From positions 1 through 64,000 of the forward strand of contig JAGMCI010000033.1 of the NCBI GenBank assembly GCA_023129325.1: a stretch of DNA of 64,000 nucleotides, read 5' to 3'. Origin of the DNA: Caldifarciminota bacterium (lineage in GTDB: Bacteria; Hydrothermota; UBA3073; JACQXS01; JAGMCI01). The translations under genes were made by a program, and so were the position numbers. Below the pieces are notes generated by a model. It ran no database searches, was not told the DNA's origin, and worked only from the letters and a program-made list of their open reading frames with translations. Below, piece by piece: positions 26,397-35,755 of the stretch; the stretch's first letter is position 1, and every line of letters starts with the position of its first letter.

Positions 26397-27596
26397 TTAT
26401 ATGACGCCGTATTTTTTGCCTACCTTTGTGAAGGCATCTACTGCACGGTCTACTTGGTCAAATGTATGAGCAGCTGATAATTGAACCCTGATGCGAGCCT
26501 GACCCCGTGGAACTACAGGATAATAAAAGCCTATAACATATATGCCATCATCCAATAAGTCTTTTGCCATATCCTGAGAGAGTTTAGCGTCATTCTCAAA
26601 CTTACCTAACATTATGGGAACAATAGGATGAATGCCCGGCTTAATATCAAAACCAGCATCTGTCATCTTTTGTCTAAACCTCATTGTATTTGCTTCAAGT
26701 TTATCTCTTAGTTCGGTTGTTTTTGACAAAAGGTCAAATACAGCTATATAAGCACCTACAACTGATGAAGCTAAAGTGTTTGAAAAGAGATACGGGCGAC
26801 TTCTCTGGCGATAAAGTTCAATTATCTCCTTGCGTCCTGTTGCGAAGCCTCCTGAAGCACCACCAAGTGCTTTGCCAAGAGTTGATGTAATAATATCAAT
26901 CCTTCCCATAACACCACGATATTCTGGGGTGCCACGACCGGTCTTCCCCATGAATCCAGTGGCATGAGCATCATCAACCATCACCATAGAACCATATTTA
27001 TCAGCTAAGTCACATATTTCATCTAATTTGGCAATATCGCCATCCATAGAAAAGACTCCATCAGTAGCTATTAACCGATATTTCATATTTTGTGTTTCCT
27101 TCAATCTTGCTTCCAAATCGTCCATATCTGCATGATTAAATATGAATCTCTGTGCCTTGCATAGACGAATACCGTCAATCACAGATGCATGATTGAGCTG
27201 GTCAGTAATTATGGCACACTCTTTATCAAGCAGAGGTTCAAATGCTCCTCCATTGGCATCAAGACAAGCAGCGTATAGTATTGTATCTTCTGTTTCAAGA
27301 AAGTCAGATATCTTTTTCTCTAATATTTTGTGTATGTCTTGAGTACCACATATAAAACGAACTGAGCTCATCCCAAATCCCCATTCATCAAGAGTTTTAT
27401 GAGCTGACTCAATTACCTTTGGATGACTTGAAAGTCCAAGATAATTGTTAGCACAAAAATTAAGAACCTTCTTGCCACCCTTAACCTCAATCTCTGTTCC
27501 CTGAGGAGTCATTATGATTCTCTCCTCCTTGTATAATCCTGCATCACGGATTGATTGAAGTTCCTTTTGCAGGTCTTGCTTAATTTTTCCGTACAT
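26397..27596 (-). CDS. kbl: Glycine C-acetyltransferase (2-amino-3-ketobutyrate CoA ligase)
   Basis: This 399-aa PLP enzyme of the alpha-oxoamine synthase family interconverts glycine plus acetyl-CoA and 2-amino-3-oxobutyrate. Visible features are [14 protein letters not shown], the PLP-stacking region [21 protein letters not shown] and the PLP-lysine segment [13 protein letters not shown]. Length and sequence fit Kbl rather than BioF or HemA. Threonine dehydrogenase, its usual partner, is not adjacent. GGAGGG lies 7 nt before the ATG and there is a dedicated promoter. Confidence 0.93.
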   Translation of the reverse strand: MYGKIKQDLQKELQSIRDAGLYKEERIIMTPQGTEIEVKGGKKVLNFCANNYLGLSSHPKVIESAHKTLDEWGFGMSSVRFICGTQDIHKILEKKISDFLETEDTILYAACLDANGGAFEPLLDKECAIITDQLNHASVIDGIRLCKAQRFIFNHADMDDLEARLKETQNMKYRLIATDGVFSMDGDIAKLDEICDLADKYGSMVMVDDAHATGFMGKTGRGTPEYRGVMGRIDIITSTLGKALGGASGGFATGRKEIIELYRQRSRPYLFSNTLASSVVGAYIAVFDLLSKTTELRDKLEANTMRFRQKMTDAGFDIKPGIHPIVPIMLGKFENDAKLSQDMAKDLLDDGIYVIGFYYPVVPRGQARIRVQLSAAHTFDQVDRAVDAFTKVGKKYGVI

Positions 27597-27620
27597 AATA
27601 ATACCCTCCTTTTATTTTGA

Positions 27621-27648
27621 ATTACATGTTTTGTTTATTTTATGTCAA
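27621..27648 (-). promoter_or_regulatory. Promoter of kbl
   Basis: TTGACA (27648-27643) and TGTAAT (27626-27621) are 16 nt apart on the minus strand, behind a TTTTTTTC tract. Confidence 0.7.
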
Positions 27649-27681
27649 GAAAAAAATGACCTTCCTATTTTCCAAATAGCC

Positions 27682-28251
27682 TTAAATAGAAAAACCAAGA
27701 AGAAAGGCTTTTTTGTTCACTTTCCAGGTCTTTTCAGGTAGTCTTTGCTCAATTACTTGAAAATATTTTTCTTTTGGAAAATTAAGTTTTTGGGCAAGTG
27801 CTCCCAAGAGAACAATATTAACAGTCCTTGGATTACCAGCTTGCCTCGCAAGAGATAGTCCGTCTACAAGAATAACTTCCTTAGCTACTTTTTTAAGTTG
27901 TGGAATAATGTTTGTTGGATATTCTATTTCACCAGCTGAAACGCATAGGGGAGGAAGTTCATAATTATTTATAATGTATATACCACCTTGTTTTAAATGC
28001 TTAATTGTTCTTAAAGCTTCAAGTTTTTCAAATGCAAGTATTATATCCGCTTCGTTTTCACTTATGAGTGGAGAATAAACTTTGGCTCCAAATCTAACAG
28101 CAGATGTAACAGCTCCTCCTCGTTGTGCCATTCCGTGAACTTCGCTCTTCTTAACATCAAATCCAGATTTTAGTGCTGTAAGAGCAAGGATATCGGATGC
28201 AAGTAATATTCCCTGCCCACCAACACCACAAATAAGAATAGATTTAGTCAT
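27682..28251 (-). CDS. iorB: Indolepyruvate:ferredoxin oxidoreductase, beta subunit
   Basis: The product starts MTKSILICGVGGQGILLASD, the glycine-rich start of the gamma-type domain of 2-oxoacid oxidoreductases, and contains KKSEVHGMAQRGGAVTSAVRFG, characteristic of IorB. The ORF track extends 14 codons upstream to 28293, but ATG 28251 overlaps the iorA stop as ATGA, matches the conserved start, and is chosen here (189 aa). With IorA it oxidises aryl pyruvates (indolepyruvate, phenylpyruvate) to aryl-acetyl-CoA with reduction of ferredoxin. Confidence 0.93.
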   Translation of the reverse strand: MTKSILICGVGGQGILLASDILALTALKSGFDVKKSEVHGMAQRGGAVTSAVRFGAKVYSPLISENEADIILAFEKLEALRTIKHLKQGGIYIINNYELPPLCVSAGEIEYPTNIIPQLKKVAKEVILVDGLSLARQAGNPRTVNIVLLGALAQKLNFPKEKYFQVIEQRLPEKTWKVNKKAFLLGFSI

Positions 28252-29966
28252 TTTATAGCGTTTTTGACACATACTTGTTTGCACATTCCACATCCGTCAC
28301 ATAGTAATAGGTCTATCCAGGCTTTGTCGTCGCGCATAGTAATTGCTGGGCAGCCGAGTCTAATGCAAAGCATGCAACCGGTGCATTTATCTGGAATTAC
28401 CTTAAGAGGTGGTTCAGGTTTTACTCTTAATGCACAGGGATGTCTGGCAATTATGACCGATGGCTCTTCTCGCTTAACTTCCCTTTTTATTAATTCTTTT
28501 GTAGCTTTCAAATCGTATGGGTCAACTATATAAACATGGTTGATTCCACAACCCTTAGCTACTTCCTCAATCTTTACTATGCGTGCCTTTTCTCCTTTAA
28601 GTGTTTTACCTGTTCCTGGATGGGCTTGATGTCCTGTCATGGCAGTTGTTTGGTTATCAAGCACGATTATAGTAGATATTCCTTTATTATAGACAACATT
28701 TATAAGTGTGGGTATACCTGCATGAAAGAATGTTGAATCCCCGATTACTGCAACGACTTTGCCCTTTATTTTATCTTTAAGAGCTATTTCAAGTCCGTGA
28801 GCATGTCCAATTGATGCTCCCATACAAATACAGGTATCCATAGCATTCAGTGGTGGTAGTGCTCCTAAAGTATAACAACCAATATCACCCGTTACATGAA
28901 GTTTAAGCTGATTTATGACATAAAAAACACCACGATGTGAACAGCCAGGACAAAGAACAGGGGGTCTAGGTGGAGGCTTAGGAATCTGATGTTTGGTCGC
29001 TTGATGGCTTGATGGCTTGATAGCTTCTCTAACTATAAATTGATTGAGTTCACCGCACACAGGAATTTTTTCTTTACCTATAACTTTTATTCCTAACATT
29101 TTTATCTCATTTTCCAGAAATGGGTCTCCTTCTTCTATTACATATAATTTATTAACTTGAGAGGCAAATTTCTTTATCAATTTCTCAGGAGTTGGATAAG
29201 TCATAGACAGTTTAAGAAAAGATGCATTTGGAAATATCTCTTTCGCATATTGATAAGCTATAGCTGATGTAATAATACCTGTCTGAGATTTTACTGACTC
29301 AATCTGATTCCCAGGAAATTTTTCACTATATTTTTTAAGTTCTTTTAGCCGTTTTTCAATAATTGTGTGCCTTATTCTGGCATTTACTGGAAGGAATAAA
29401 CGCTTTTGTGAGTCTTTTTTATAACCTGTAGGTCGATGTTCTCTCCTTTCTCCAAGCTTAACTAAAGTTTTAGAGTGACATATTCTTGTGGTCAACCTAA
29501 TCAACACAGGGGTATCAAATTTTTCAGAAATTTCAAATCCTATACGTGCAAAATCTTTTGCTTCTTGCGAATCTGAAGGTTCAAGCATTGGGACTTTAGC
29601 GGCAAGTGCATACCAGCGATTGTCTTGTTCATTTTGGGATGACCACATACCAGGGTCATCGGCAGAAATAACAACAAGTCCTCCAGTTACTCCAGAATAA
29701 CTCATTGTAAAGAATGTGTCTGCGGCAACATTAAGTCCAACATGTTTCATCGCAACGAGGGCTCGTGCTCCAGCAAATGAGGCTCCTGATGCTACATCAA
29801 AAGCTACCTTTTCATTTGTAGACCACTCAGCATAAATTTCTTTGTATTTTGCTATATTTTCAAGTATCTCGGTTGATGGAGTTCCTGGATATGCGCAGGC
29901 TACTGTGCATCCAGCTTCCCACGCACCTCTGGCTATCGCCTCATTACCTGATAACAATACTTTCAC
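28248..29966 (-). CDS. iorA: Indolepyruvate:ferredoxin oxidoreductase, alpha subunit
   Basis: The 572-aa protein has an N-terminal pyrimidine domain (GNEAIARGAWEAGCTVACAYPGTP without the final residues), a central TPP-binding domain (CPGCSHRG ... GDSTFFHAGIPTLINVVYN) and a C-terminal 2[4Fe-4S] ferredoxin domain (CTGCMLCIRLGCP and CDGCGMCKQVC). This is the usual IorA order. The start is GTG with no clear Shine-Dalgarno. The linker before CPGC (AIKPSSHQATKHQ) is encoded by a tandem GCTTGATG repeat and is probably flexible. Aromatic amino acid fermentation is implied. Confidence 0.93.
   Translation of the reverse strand: MKVLLSGNEAIARGAWEAGCTVACAYPGTPSTEILENIAKYKEIYAEWSTNEKVAFDVASGASFAGARALVAMKHVGLNVAADTFFTMSYSGVTGGLVVISADDPGMWSSQNEQDNRWYALAAKVPMLEPSDSQEAKDFARIGFEISEKFDTPVLIRLTTRICHSKTLVKLGERREHRPTGYKKDSQKRLFLPVNARIRHTIIEKRLKELKKYSEKFPGNQIESVKSQTGIITSAIAYQYAKEIFPNASFLKLSMTYPTPEKLIKKFASQVNKLYVIEEGDPFLENEIKMLGIKVIGKEKIPVCGELNQFIVREAIKPSSHQATKHQIPKPPPRPPVLCPGCSHRGVFYVINQLKLHVTGDIGCYTLGALPPLNAMDTCICMGASIGHAHGLEIALKDKIKGKVVAVIGDSTFFHAGIPTLINVVYNKGISTIIVLDNQTTAMTGHQAHPGTGKTLKGEKARIVKIEEVAKGCGINHVYIVDPYDLKATKELIKREVKREEPSVIIARHPCALRVKPEPPLKVIPDKCTGCMLCIRLGCPAITMRDDKAWIDLLLCDGCGMCKQVCVKNAIK
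28991..29027 (-). repeat. GCTTGATG tandem repeat encoding an IorA linker
   Basis: The plus strand reads GGTCGCTTGATGGCTTGATG then GCTTGATAGCTTC, about four 8-9 nt units. It encodes AIKPSSHQATKHQ between the central and TPP domains. Confidence 0.8.
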
Positions 29967-30051
29967 AATATTAAATTATAAATGCCTTTTTCTTTCTTTG
30001 TAAACTCTGTGTCCTCCCTACCTACGGCAGGCAGGTGTGGTTATTTTTTTG

Positions 30052-30537
30052 TTAACTCTTCTTGACTGGAATTTGTATTTCTGTAACAAGTTCTTCTTCC
30101 TTTTCTGTCATGCCAGGGCATTTGATATAAACTTCTCTCCCTGGACCAGCCCAATTATAACCTTCCCTGTCAATCCATTCGCAGAGTTTTCCCCATACGG
30201 GACCTATTTTAGAATAAGAGCCATAATGAGCAATACAAGCCATCTCTGCACCAGGGATATCCTTGAGCTTCACTCTCTCATCTCCTGCAATTTCCCCGCC
30301 TGTCGGCGAGACAGGAATTTCAATTGGAAAACATATCTTGTATCTACATTTCTCTGGTGGGACCTCATCCGGATTATCATAATATATTCCAAAGGATGGT
30401 CCTGCTGGTTTTAGACCTTTTTTTGATAGCCATTCAAAGAGTTCTCTAAAGATAGGACCTACCTTATCATATGGTCCCTGACCCTCAATAACTACAGCTT
30501 TACAAGGAGCTACCTTTTTAAGCATTATTTCTGCCAT
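30052..30537 (-). CDS. GyrI/AraC-effector-binding-domain (SRPBCC-like) protein
   Basis: The 161-aa protein shows the duplicated GyrI-like small-molecule-binding fold, with matching halves VVIEGQGPYDKVGPIFRELFEWL and MACIAHYGSYSKIGPVWGKLCEWI. No DNA-binding domain is present, so it is a free-standing ligand-binding protein. Between the halves lies an insertion (SPTGGE) encoded by a GC-rich palindrome at 30294-30317. It is encoded 12 nt after trpB2 and may be co-transcribed with it. The ligand is unknown. Confidence 0.8.
   Translation of the reverse strand: MAEIMLKKVAPCKAVVIEGQGPYDKVGPIFRELFEWLSKKGLKPAGPSFGIYYDNPDEVPPEKCRYKICFPIEIPVSPTGGEIAGDERVKLKDIPGAEMACIAHYGSYSKIGPVWGKLCEWIDREGYNWAGPGREVYIKCPGMTEKEEELVTEIQIPVKKS
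30294..30317. repeat. In-frame palindrome CCTGTC.....GACAGG in the GyrI-like gene
   Basis: CCCCGCCTGTCGGCGAGACA followed by GGAA forms a 6-bp stem within a GC-rich context and encodes PVSPTGG. It resembles the core of the prmC insertion (CGCCTGTCTCGCCGAG). Confidence 0.65.
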
Positions 30538-30549
30538 TTCTTCCCCTAT

Positions 30550-31848
30550 TTATTTTAGCCCAAGCACTTTCTCATAGCCTGGCATATCCAGGAATCCATG
30601 TCCTGATATATTGAAGGCAATTACCTTTTTCTCACCTGATTCTTTGCATTTCAATGCCTCATCTATAGCACAAGCGACTGAATAAGCAGACTCAGGTGCA
30701 GGTAGCCAACCTTCTACTTGAGTGAAAAGTTGTGCCTTCTCAAAAACATATCTCTCATCTGCAGGATAAGCTATCGTGTTTATGTAGCCCTTATCTCTTA
30801 GTAGACTAATTATAGGAGAAGCTCCATGATAGCGTAACCCATCTCCCCATATAGGTTTCATCTCTATCTTATGTCCAAGGGTATACATCTTCAGGAGTGG
30901 AGTATATTCAGCATAATCTGCGAAATTAAATCTGTATTCACCTTGAAGATTCTTAGCTACCTCAGATTGAGCAGCGATGAACTTTATCTTCTTCCCCTTT
31001 GTGAGGACATCTCCAACAAATGGTAGTGCAAAACCACCAAAATTTGACCCGCCCCCAAAACAAGAGATTACAATATCGGGATAATCATCAAAGATTTTAA
31101 ACTGTTTTTGCGTTTCAAGCCCAATTATTGTTTGGTGCATGAGAACATGGTTTAACACAGAACCAAGACAATACACTGCTTTTGGGTCGCGCATTGAGTC
31201 TTCTAATCCTTCTGAGATAGCAATTCCAAGAGAACCGACATGTTCGTGATTCTTTTCCCATATTTTTTTCCCGCTCTCGGTTTTAGGTGATGGAGAGGCA
31301 AATACTTCTGCACCTAATAGTTCCATAAACCTTCTACGGTCTTGTTTCCAGTTGTATACACTACGGACCCAGAATACGGTGCATTTAAGTCCAACCACCG
31401 CTGACCCATAAGCAAGAGCAGTTCCCCATTGACCGGCACCTGTTTCAGTGGTAACACGTTCAAATCCTTGCTTTTTGGCATAATAGCACTGTGCTAATGC
31501 AGTATTCGCTTTATGGCTCCCTGTAGGCGAAAAAAATTCGCTTTTATAATACAGCCTTGCTGGAGTATCAAGCTTTTTTTCGAGATTCAAAGCTCTAAAA
31601 AGGGGTCTTGGTCTCCCTGCTTGAGCATAAATATCAATTAGTTCCTCGGGTATATCAATCCATCTTTCCTGAGATGCCTCTTGTTTCAAGCATTCACCTA
31701 TCATAAGTTTAGGTAGACTTGCAAGTCGTGACGGACCTTCATCCGGGTCCTTAGGTGGTGGTAAAGGCACTGGTAAATCCGGGAGTATGTTATACCACTG
31801 GTGTGGCATATCTTTTAAGGGAATATTCACCTGTCTTAACTTCTTCAT
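30550..31848 (-). CDS. trpB2: TrpB2-type tryptophan synthase beta chain
   Basis: The 432-aa PLP enzyme has the PLP lysine in GSHKANTALAQ, the ETGAGQWG active-site loop and the phosphate-binding CFGGGSNFGG. The long N-terminal extension (PLPPPKDPDEGPS) and the altered interface distinguish TrpB2 from TrpB1. TrpB2 condenses indole with serine to tryptophan without needing TrpA, and no trpA lies nearby, so indole salvage is the likely role. Its proximity to iorAB, which consumes indolepyruvate, suggests tryptophan/indole cycling. TAAGGAGGAAAG precedes the ATG. Confidence 0.92.
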   Translation of the reverse strand: MKKLRQVNIPLKDMPHQWYNILPDLPVPLPPPKDPDEGPSRLASLPKLMIGECLKQEASQERWIDIPEELIDIYAQAGRPRPLFRALNLEKKLDTPARLYYKSEFFSPTGSHKANTALAQCYYAKKQGFERVTTETGAGQWGTALAYGSAVVGLKCTVFWVRSVYNWKQDRRRFMELLGAEVFASPSPKTESGKKIWEKNHEHVGSLGIAISEGLEDSMRDPKAVYCLGSVLNHVLMHQTIIGLETQKQFKIFDDYPDIVISCFGGGSNFGGFALPFVGDVLTKGKKIKFIAAQSEVAKNLQGEYRFNFADYAEYTPLLKMYTLGHKIEMKPIWGDGLRYHGASPIISLLRDKGYINTIAYPADERYVFEKAQLFTQVEGWLPAPESAYSVACAIDEALKCKESGEKKVIAFNISGHGFLDMPGYEKVLGLK

Positions 31849-31867
31849 CTTTCCTCCTTAAGCTACT

Positions 31868-31916
31868 GTCCCGCACATAATTGTCAAATTCCAATTCTTG
31901 AATTTATGTGCGGGAC
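31868..31916. repeat. 13-bp hairpin GTCCCGCACATAA...TTATGTGCGGGAC
   Basis: Perfect 13-nt arms flank a 23-nt AT-rich loop between trpB2 and the NrdG-like gene. The same arms with a 3-nt loop occur at 37333-37357, so it is a dispersed element that may also stabilise or terminate transcripts. Confidence 0.8.
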
Positions 31917-31931
31917 TGTGGCTTCTGAATA

Positions 31932-32609
31932 TCATCTTATCATACAATTTGGTAATAGTTGAGCCAGTTCTTTTAATTCGGAATCTGTATAAAGTTTTGC
32001 TTTTTTAAGTTTTCCATTAAGTGTTTTAATTACACGAGGCTTTTGAAGGACATACCTATTTGCTCCTTTAAGCCATTTACTAATTTGTTCGGCATCTTTT
32101 TCTCCAAAGAACTGCGGAAATACTGTTGTCCTGAATTCGTAGTCTATTTTATTTCTCATTATTACTTCTATGCTTTTTTCAATTTCAGAGATATTGACTT
32201 TTACACCTACTACTTCCTCATATTTTTCTGGAGTTGCTTTTATATCCATTGCTATATAATCAACGAGCCTTTTCTCTATAACATAAGAGAGCATTTCTGA
32301 ATTTGTTCCATTTGTGTCTAATTTTATAAGAAAACCAAGTTTTTTTATTTTGCTCATAAATTGAGAAAGAGATTGATGAAGTGTAGGCTCTCCACCTGTA
32401 ATACTAAGCCCATCTAATAAGCCCTTTCTTTTTTGCATAAAATCTATTACTTCTGCTTCGGCTATATCAGGTAACTTTTCCCATCCTATTACTAATTCCG
32501 GGTTATGGCAATAATGACATCTAAAGTTGCAACCACCGGTAAATCCAATAGCACAAAGGTTTTCAGAATAATCAATTACTGATAGTTTTTGCAATCCCTT
32601 AAATTTCAT
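31932..32609 (-). CDS. nrdG: Radical-SAM activase (anaerobic ribonucleotide reductase activating protein-like)
   Basis: The 225-aa protein has the radical-SAM cluster motif CNFRCHYC (C27, C31, C34), GGEPTLH for SAM binding, and the compact size of NrdG2/PflA-type glycyl-radical activases (TIGR02495-like). It would generate the 5'-deoxyadenosyl radical that activates a glycyl-radical enzyme such as NrdD. The partner enzyme is not in the window, so the substrate is inferred. Its start overlaps the end of the lamin-tail gene by 4 nt (ATGA). Confidence 0.85.
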   Translation of the reverse strand: MKFKGLQKLSVIDYSENLCAIGFTGGCNFRCHYCHNPELVIGWEKLPDIAEAEVIDFMQKRKGLLDGLSITGGEPTLHQSLSQFMSKIKKLGFLIKLDTNGTNSEMLSYVIEKRLVDYIAMDIKATPEKYEEVVGVKVNISEIEKSIEVIMRNKIDYEFRTTVFPQFFGEKDAEQISKWLKGANRYVLQKPRVIKTLNGKLKKAKLYTDSELKELAQLLPNCMIR

Positions 32610-34450
32610 TTTGACAGTCTTTTTGCAAGTATTACAGTTGCTTTTTTATTTATAAGTTTTTCTGATGTTTGGTCTTTTGCTTCTAAGTAAACTATATAAA
32701 CCCCAATAGGCGAAAGATTTCCTTTATCATTGTAGCCATCCCATATTTGTTCTGAACTTGCTCCTGAAGGAGAATTATCTACAAGTTTACGGACGCATCT
32801 ACCACACCTGTCATATATATAAAGTCTAACATAAGCCTTTGTGAAAGGGAGAGTGTAAGATATGACTGCTTTATCTGCACCTAAAGTTTCGGGAGAGAAA
32901 ACCTTTGGGCTCACAGAAAGGATAACTTTTTCTGGTGTATGTTCAGCATAAATAGAGTTAGTGTTCCCTGGAGTTCCTCCAGAAGCTGTAACACAAGACC
33001 CCCAATTGGCAGAGATATTGGTATAAATATTAGGGTTGATTCGCTCAAGAGATACTCCTTTTTCTTTATTTCCCCAGCTATCTTTATATCTTATAATATC
33101 TTGGATTTCGCCATCCTTATCCTTTATTATAATAGTATCACCTTCGTTGTTTAAACTTGGAAATTTACTTCCGAGACAAAAGACTGTCCCTGGAGAATAA
33201 CTATAAATTGAACTCAAGACTTCACTTGTAGATTCTGCAATTGTCGCAAGATTATAAGGTTCAATAAAATAATCTTCTGAAGCAATAGGACATTTAGTTT
33301 TAGTATCTTCAATTGTCCAGTTTTTAATATTTATTGTGTTCAGACATCTATTTATAATTTCTATCCATTCACCTGAATTTGTGGGTTTATACATAATTTC
33401 ATTAAAGACAATATCACCTAATGGTTCCCCAATTCTCAGATAGTTAATCCTTTCAATGTTAAATTCATCTGTTTTGGCCAAAACTTTGATTTTATAGTTT
33501 CCTTTTTTTAGATGATGCCATGCTATTTTCACAGAAGAATAACTGTATGCTGGTAAGCTATCTAACATAACAGTTCCTATTTCACTACTTTCTTGATTCT
33601 TTTCATAAGTAGCAATTACTTCCATATTATGTATCACTTTTGCTGGATTATAAAGGGTAATATTAACCATCACGCTGTTTCCTGGTTGTGGGTTCTCGGG
33701 TGTAAATGTTAAATCTTTAATTAAAAAAGGGTCAACCCATGTTGTCTCACCAGGAGTAATTTCCCATGGGGACGAAATCCCAGTATATCCTGCAATTGGG
33801 TTACCTTCCATATCCTGAAATTCTAAAGAATTTATATGACCATTAGGAACTGCAATACAGAAATATCCCGGTATATTTGAATTCTCTTCATCAATTCCAT
33901 TATTTTCAGTCACATAAGCACCGACGATATGATTTTCAGAATTTTTTGCAAGAATATTTACATTTGGATAAGGGGTGGTGAGGGTCAAATCCCTAAAAAC
34001 TATTCCTGCAAGCCAGCCTCCCTCAGAATTCATATTGATAATCTGAAATCCTTCGGATAAATGGACAGCAGATTCAAAAATATCCGTAGTTTCTTTTTTT
34101 ACTTTAAATTTTATATAATAATTATATTCTTCCAATGGTTTTTTAACAATCCTTAATGGAGCCCATCCACACCAATTTCCTGTTTCATAAGGTGTGAAAT
34201 CAGTGTAAGCATACCCTCCTTTCCAGTCTTCATCTGCCCATCTTTGAGAAATAGCACCAGGACTTGGATATCCACCATAAACATACACTCCAAATCTATA
34301 AATGCTATCTGGTTCAAGTCCAAAGGCTGTTACTTTTATAACAAAAGGGGTACTATCAGATGCGGCCATTGGTAATATAGAAAATTCTCCTTGAGTTGCA
34401 AAAACAAATTCTGTTATAAAAAAGGATATAGCTGCAAAGCTATTCTTCAA
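32606..34450 (-). CDS. Exported lamin-tail-domain protein with C-terminal sorting-like domain
   Basis: The 614-aa protein has an N-terminal hydrophobic leader (SFAAISFFITEFVFA), an unrecognised beta region to about residue 250, and a CARDB-like adhesive Ig domain (ENPQPGNSVMVNITLYNPAK). Next is a lamin-tail domain (GDIVFNEIMYKPTNSGEWIE ... NWTIEDT ... GGTPGNTNS), then a FlgD-like C-terminal domain (VSPKVFSPETLGADKAVISY ... VRLYIYDRCGRCVRKL ... SPIGVYIVYLEA). Lamin-tail domains in bacteria are extracellular and often accompany nucleases or are structural; no nuclease domain is seen. It overlaps fabF by 11 nt and nrdG by 4 nt, an odd operon position for a surface protein. Confidence 0.8.
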   Translation of the reverse strand: MKNSFAAISFFITEFVFATQGEFSILPMAASDSTPFVIKVTAFGLEPDSIYRFGVYVYGGYPSPGAISQRWADEDWKGGYAYTDFTPYETGNWCGWAPLRIVKKPLEEYNYYIKFKVKKETTDIFESAVHLSEGFQIINMNSEGGWLAGIVFRDLTLTTPYPNVNILAKNSENHIVGAYVTENNGIDEENSNIPGYFCIAVPNGHINSLEFQDMEGNPIAGYTGISSPWEITPGETTWVDPFLIKDLTFTPENPQPGNSVMVNITLYNPAKVIHNMEVIATYEKNQESSEIGTVMLDSLPAYSYSSVKIAWHHLKKGNYKIKVLAKTDEFNIERINYLRIGEPLGDIVFNEIMYKPTNSGEWIEIINRCLNTINIKNWTIEDTKTKCPIASEDYFIEPYNLATIAESTSEVLSSIYSYSPGTVFCLGSKFPSLNNEGDTIIIKDKDGEIQDIIRYKDSWGNKEKGVSLERINPNIYTNISANWGSCVTASGGTPGNTNSIYAEHTPEKVILSVSPKVFSPETLGADKAVISYTLPFTKAYVRLYIYDRCGRCVRKLVDNSPSGASSEQIWDGYNDKGNLSPIGVYIVYLEAKDQTSEKLINKKATVILAKRLSK

Positions 34451-35678
34451 ATCTCTTCAATACTATTGCTGCATTATGTCCACCAAATCCAAAGGAATCA
34501 GAAATAGCCACTCTTACAGGCATTTTTCTTGCCTTATTGGGAACATAATCAAGGTCACATTCTGGGTCAGGATACTCAAGATTTATTGTAGGATGGACAA
34601 TAGAATCCCGTATAGAAAGAATAGTAGCAATAATTTCCACAGCTCCTGCCGCTCCTAATAAATGTCCAATCATAGATTTAGTAGATGATATTGCTACTTT
34701 TCTTGCTTGTTTACCAATGGCAAGTTTCACAGCTTGAGTTTCCATTTTATCATTTAAAGGTGTTGATGTTCCATGAGCATTTATGTAATCTACTTCCTCA
34801 GGTAATATTTTCGCTTCAGACAATGCGACTTTAATAGCTCTGGCTGCTTCTGCCCCATTAGGGTCAGGAGCTGTAATATGATGTGAGTCACAAGTCATCC
34901 CGCAACCTACAATTTCGCAATACACTTTTGCATCTCTTTTTTTTGCATGATTTGCTTCTTCAAGAATAATTATTCCAGCGCCTTCACCTACAACGAATCC
35001 ATCCCTCTTAAGGTCAAAAGGTCTTGAGGCTTTTTCTGGTTCGTCATTCCTTGCAGAGATAGCCCTCATATTGGCAAACCCAGAAATTGCAAGAGGAGTT
35101 ACAGATGCCTCAGAACCTCCAGTTATAATTATGTCTGCATCACCATATTTTATGAGTCTATAAGCTTCGCCAATTGCATGAGCTGCTGTGGCACAAGCAG
35201 AGACTATTGCAAAATTTGGTCCCTTTGCCTTAGCTCTTATCGCAACTTCTGCTGAAACTGAATTTATTATCATCATAGGGATAAAAAGAGGGGAAACTCT
35301 TTTTGGAGATTGTTCAAGATGTTTAAATTCTCTTTCCCAAGTCTCTATTCCTCCTATCCCAGAACCCACAATAACACCAAACTTAGATGAATCTTCAACT
35401 TCACATTTTAGATTTGCATCTCTTATCGCTTCAAGTGATGAAACTATGGCGAATTGGACAAACCTGTCGGTTCTCCTAATTTCTTTAGGAGATAAAAATT
35501 GACTTGGGGCAAAATCTTTAACTTCTGCGGCTATTTTTACAGAAAAGTCAGTTGTGTCAAATCTTGTGATGCGTGATACTCCTGAAACTCCTGAGAGCAA
35601 AGATTGCCAAAAAGACTTGACTGATACCCCTACAGGCGTAACTGCTCCTAATCCTGTAATAAGGACACGACGTCCCAT
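34440..35678 (-). CDS. fabF: Beta-ketoacyl-ACP synthase II
   Basis: This 412-aa condensing enzyme elongates fatty acids with malonyl-ACP. The Cys-His-His triad is visible: the nucleophile Cys in VSACATAAHAIGEA, His in INAHGTSTPLND and His in KSMIGHLLGAAGA. The N-terminus (RRVLITGLGAVTPVG) and length are standard. It follows acpP on the same strand, the classic acpP-fabF pair, though fabD and fabG are not adjacent. Two palindromic repeats lie between acpP and fabF. AGAGGAGA precedes the ATG. Confidence 0.96.
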   Translation of the reverse strand: MGRRVLITGLGAVTPVGVSVKSFWQSLLSGVSGVSRITRFDTTDFSVKIAAEVKDFAPSQFLSPKEIRRTDRFVQFAIVSSLEAIRDANLKCEVEDSSKFGVIVGSGIGGIETWEREFKHLEQSPKRVSPLFIPMMIINSVSAEVAIRAKAKGPNFAIVSACATAAHAIGEAYRLIKYGDADIIITGGSEASVTPLAISGFANMRAISARNDEPEKASRPFDLKRDGFVVGEGAGIIILEEANHAKKRDAKVYCEIVGCGMTCDSHHITAPDPNGAEAARAIKVALSEAKILPEEVDYINAHGTSTPLNDKMETQAVKLAIGKQARKVAISSTKSMIGHLLGAAGAVEIIATILSIRDSIVHPTINLEYPDPECDLDYVPNKARKMPVRVAISDSFGFGGHNAAIVLKRFEE

Positions 35679-35693
35679 AATCTCCTCTTATTT

Positions 35694-35746
35694 ATCCGTC
35701 TCCGTCAGTTGACGGATTCACTGTAGGGCAGGGCTTCAAGCCCTGC
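35694..35746. repeat. Two palindromes between acpP and fabF
   Basis: ATCCGTC...GACGGAT (35694-35717) is followed by GCAGGGCTT-C-AAGCCCTGC (35728-35746, perfect 9-bp arms). The first unit is related to an in-frame element in mtaB (52639-52656). They could form a processing hairpin that adjusts the acpP to fabF ratio. Confidence 0.75.
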
Positions 35747-35755
35747 TAATATTAA

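Noticed and set aside
27682-28293. ORF-track start of iorB at 28293
   Set aside because: The first 14 codons lie inside iorA's ferredoxin domain; ATG 28251 gives the ATGA overlap and the conserved N-terminus.
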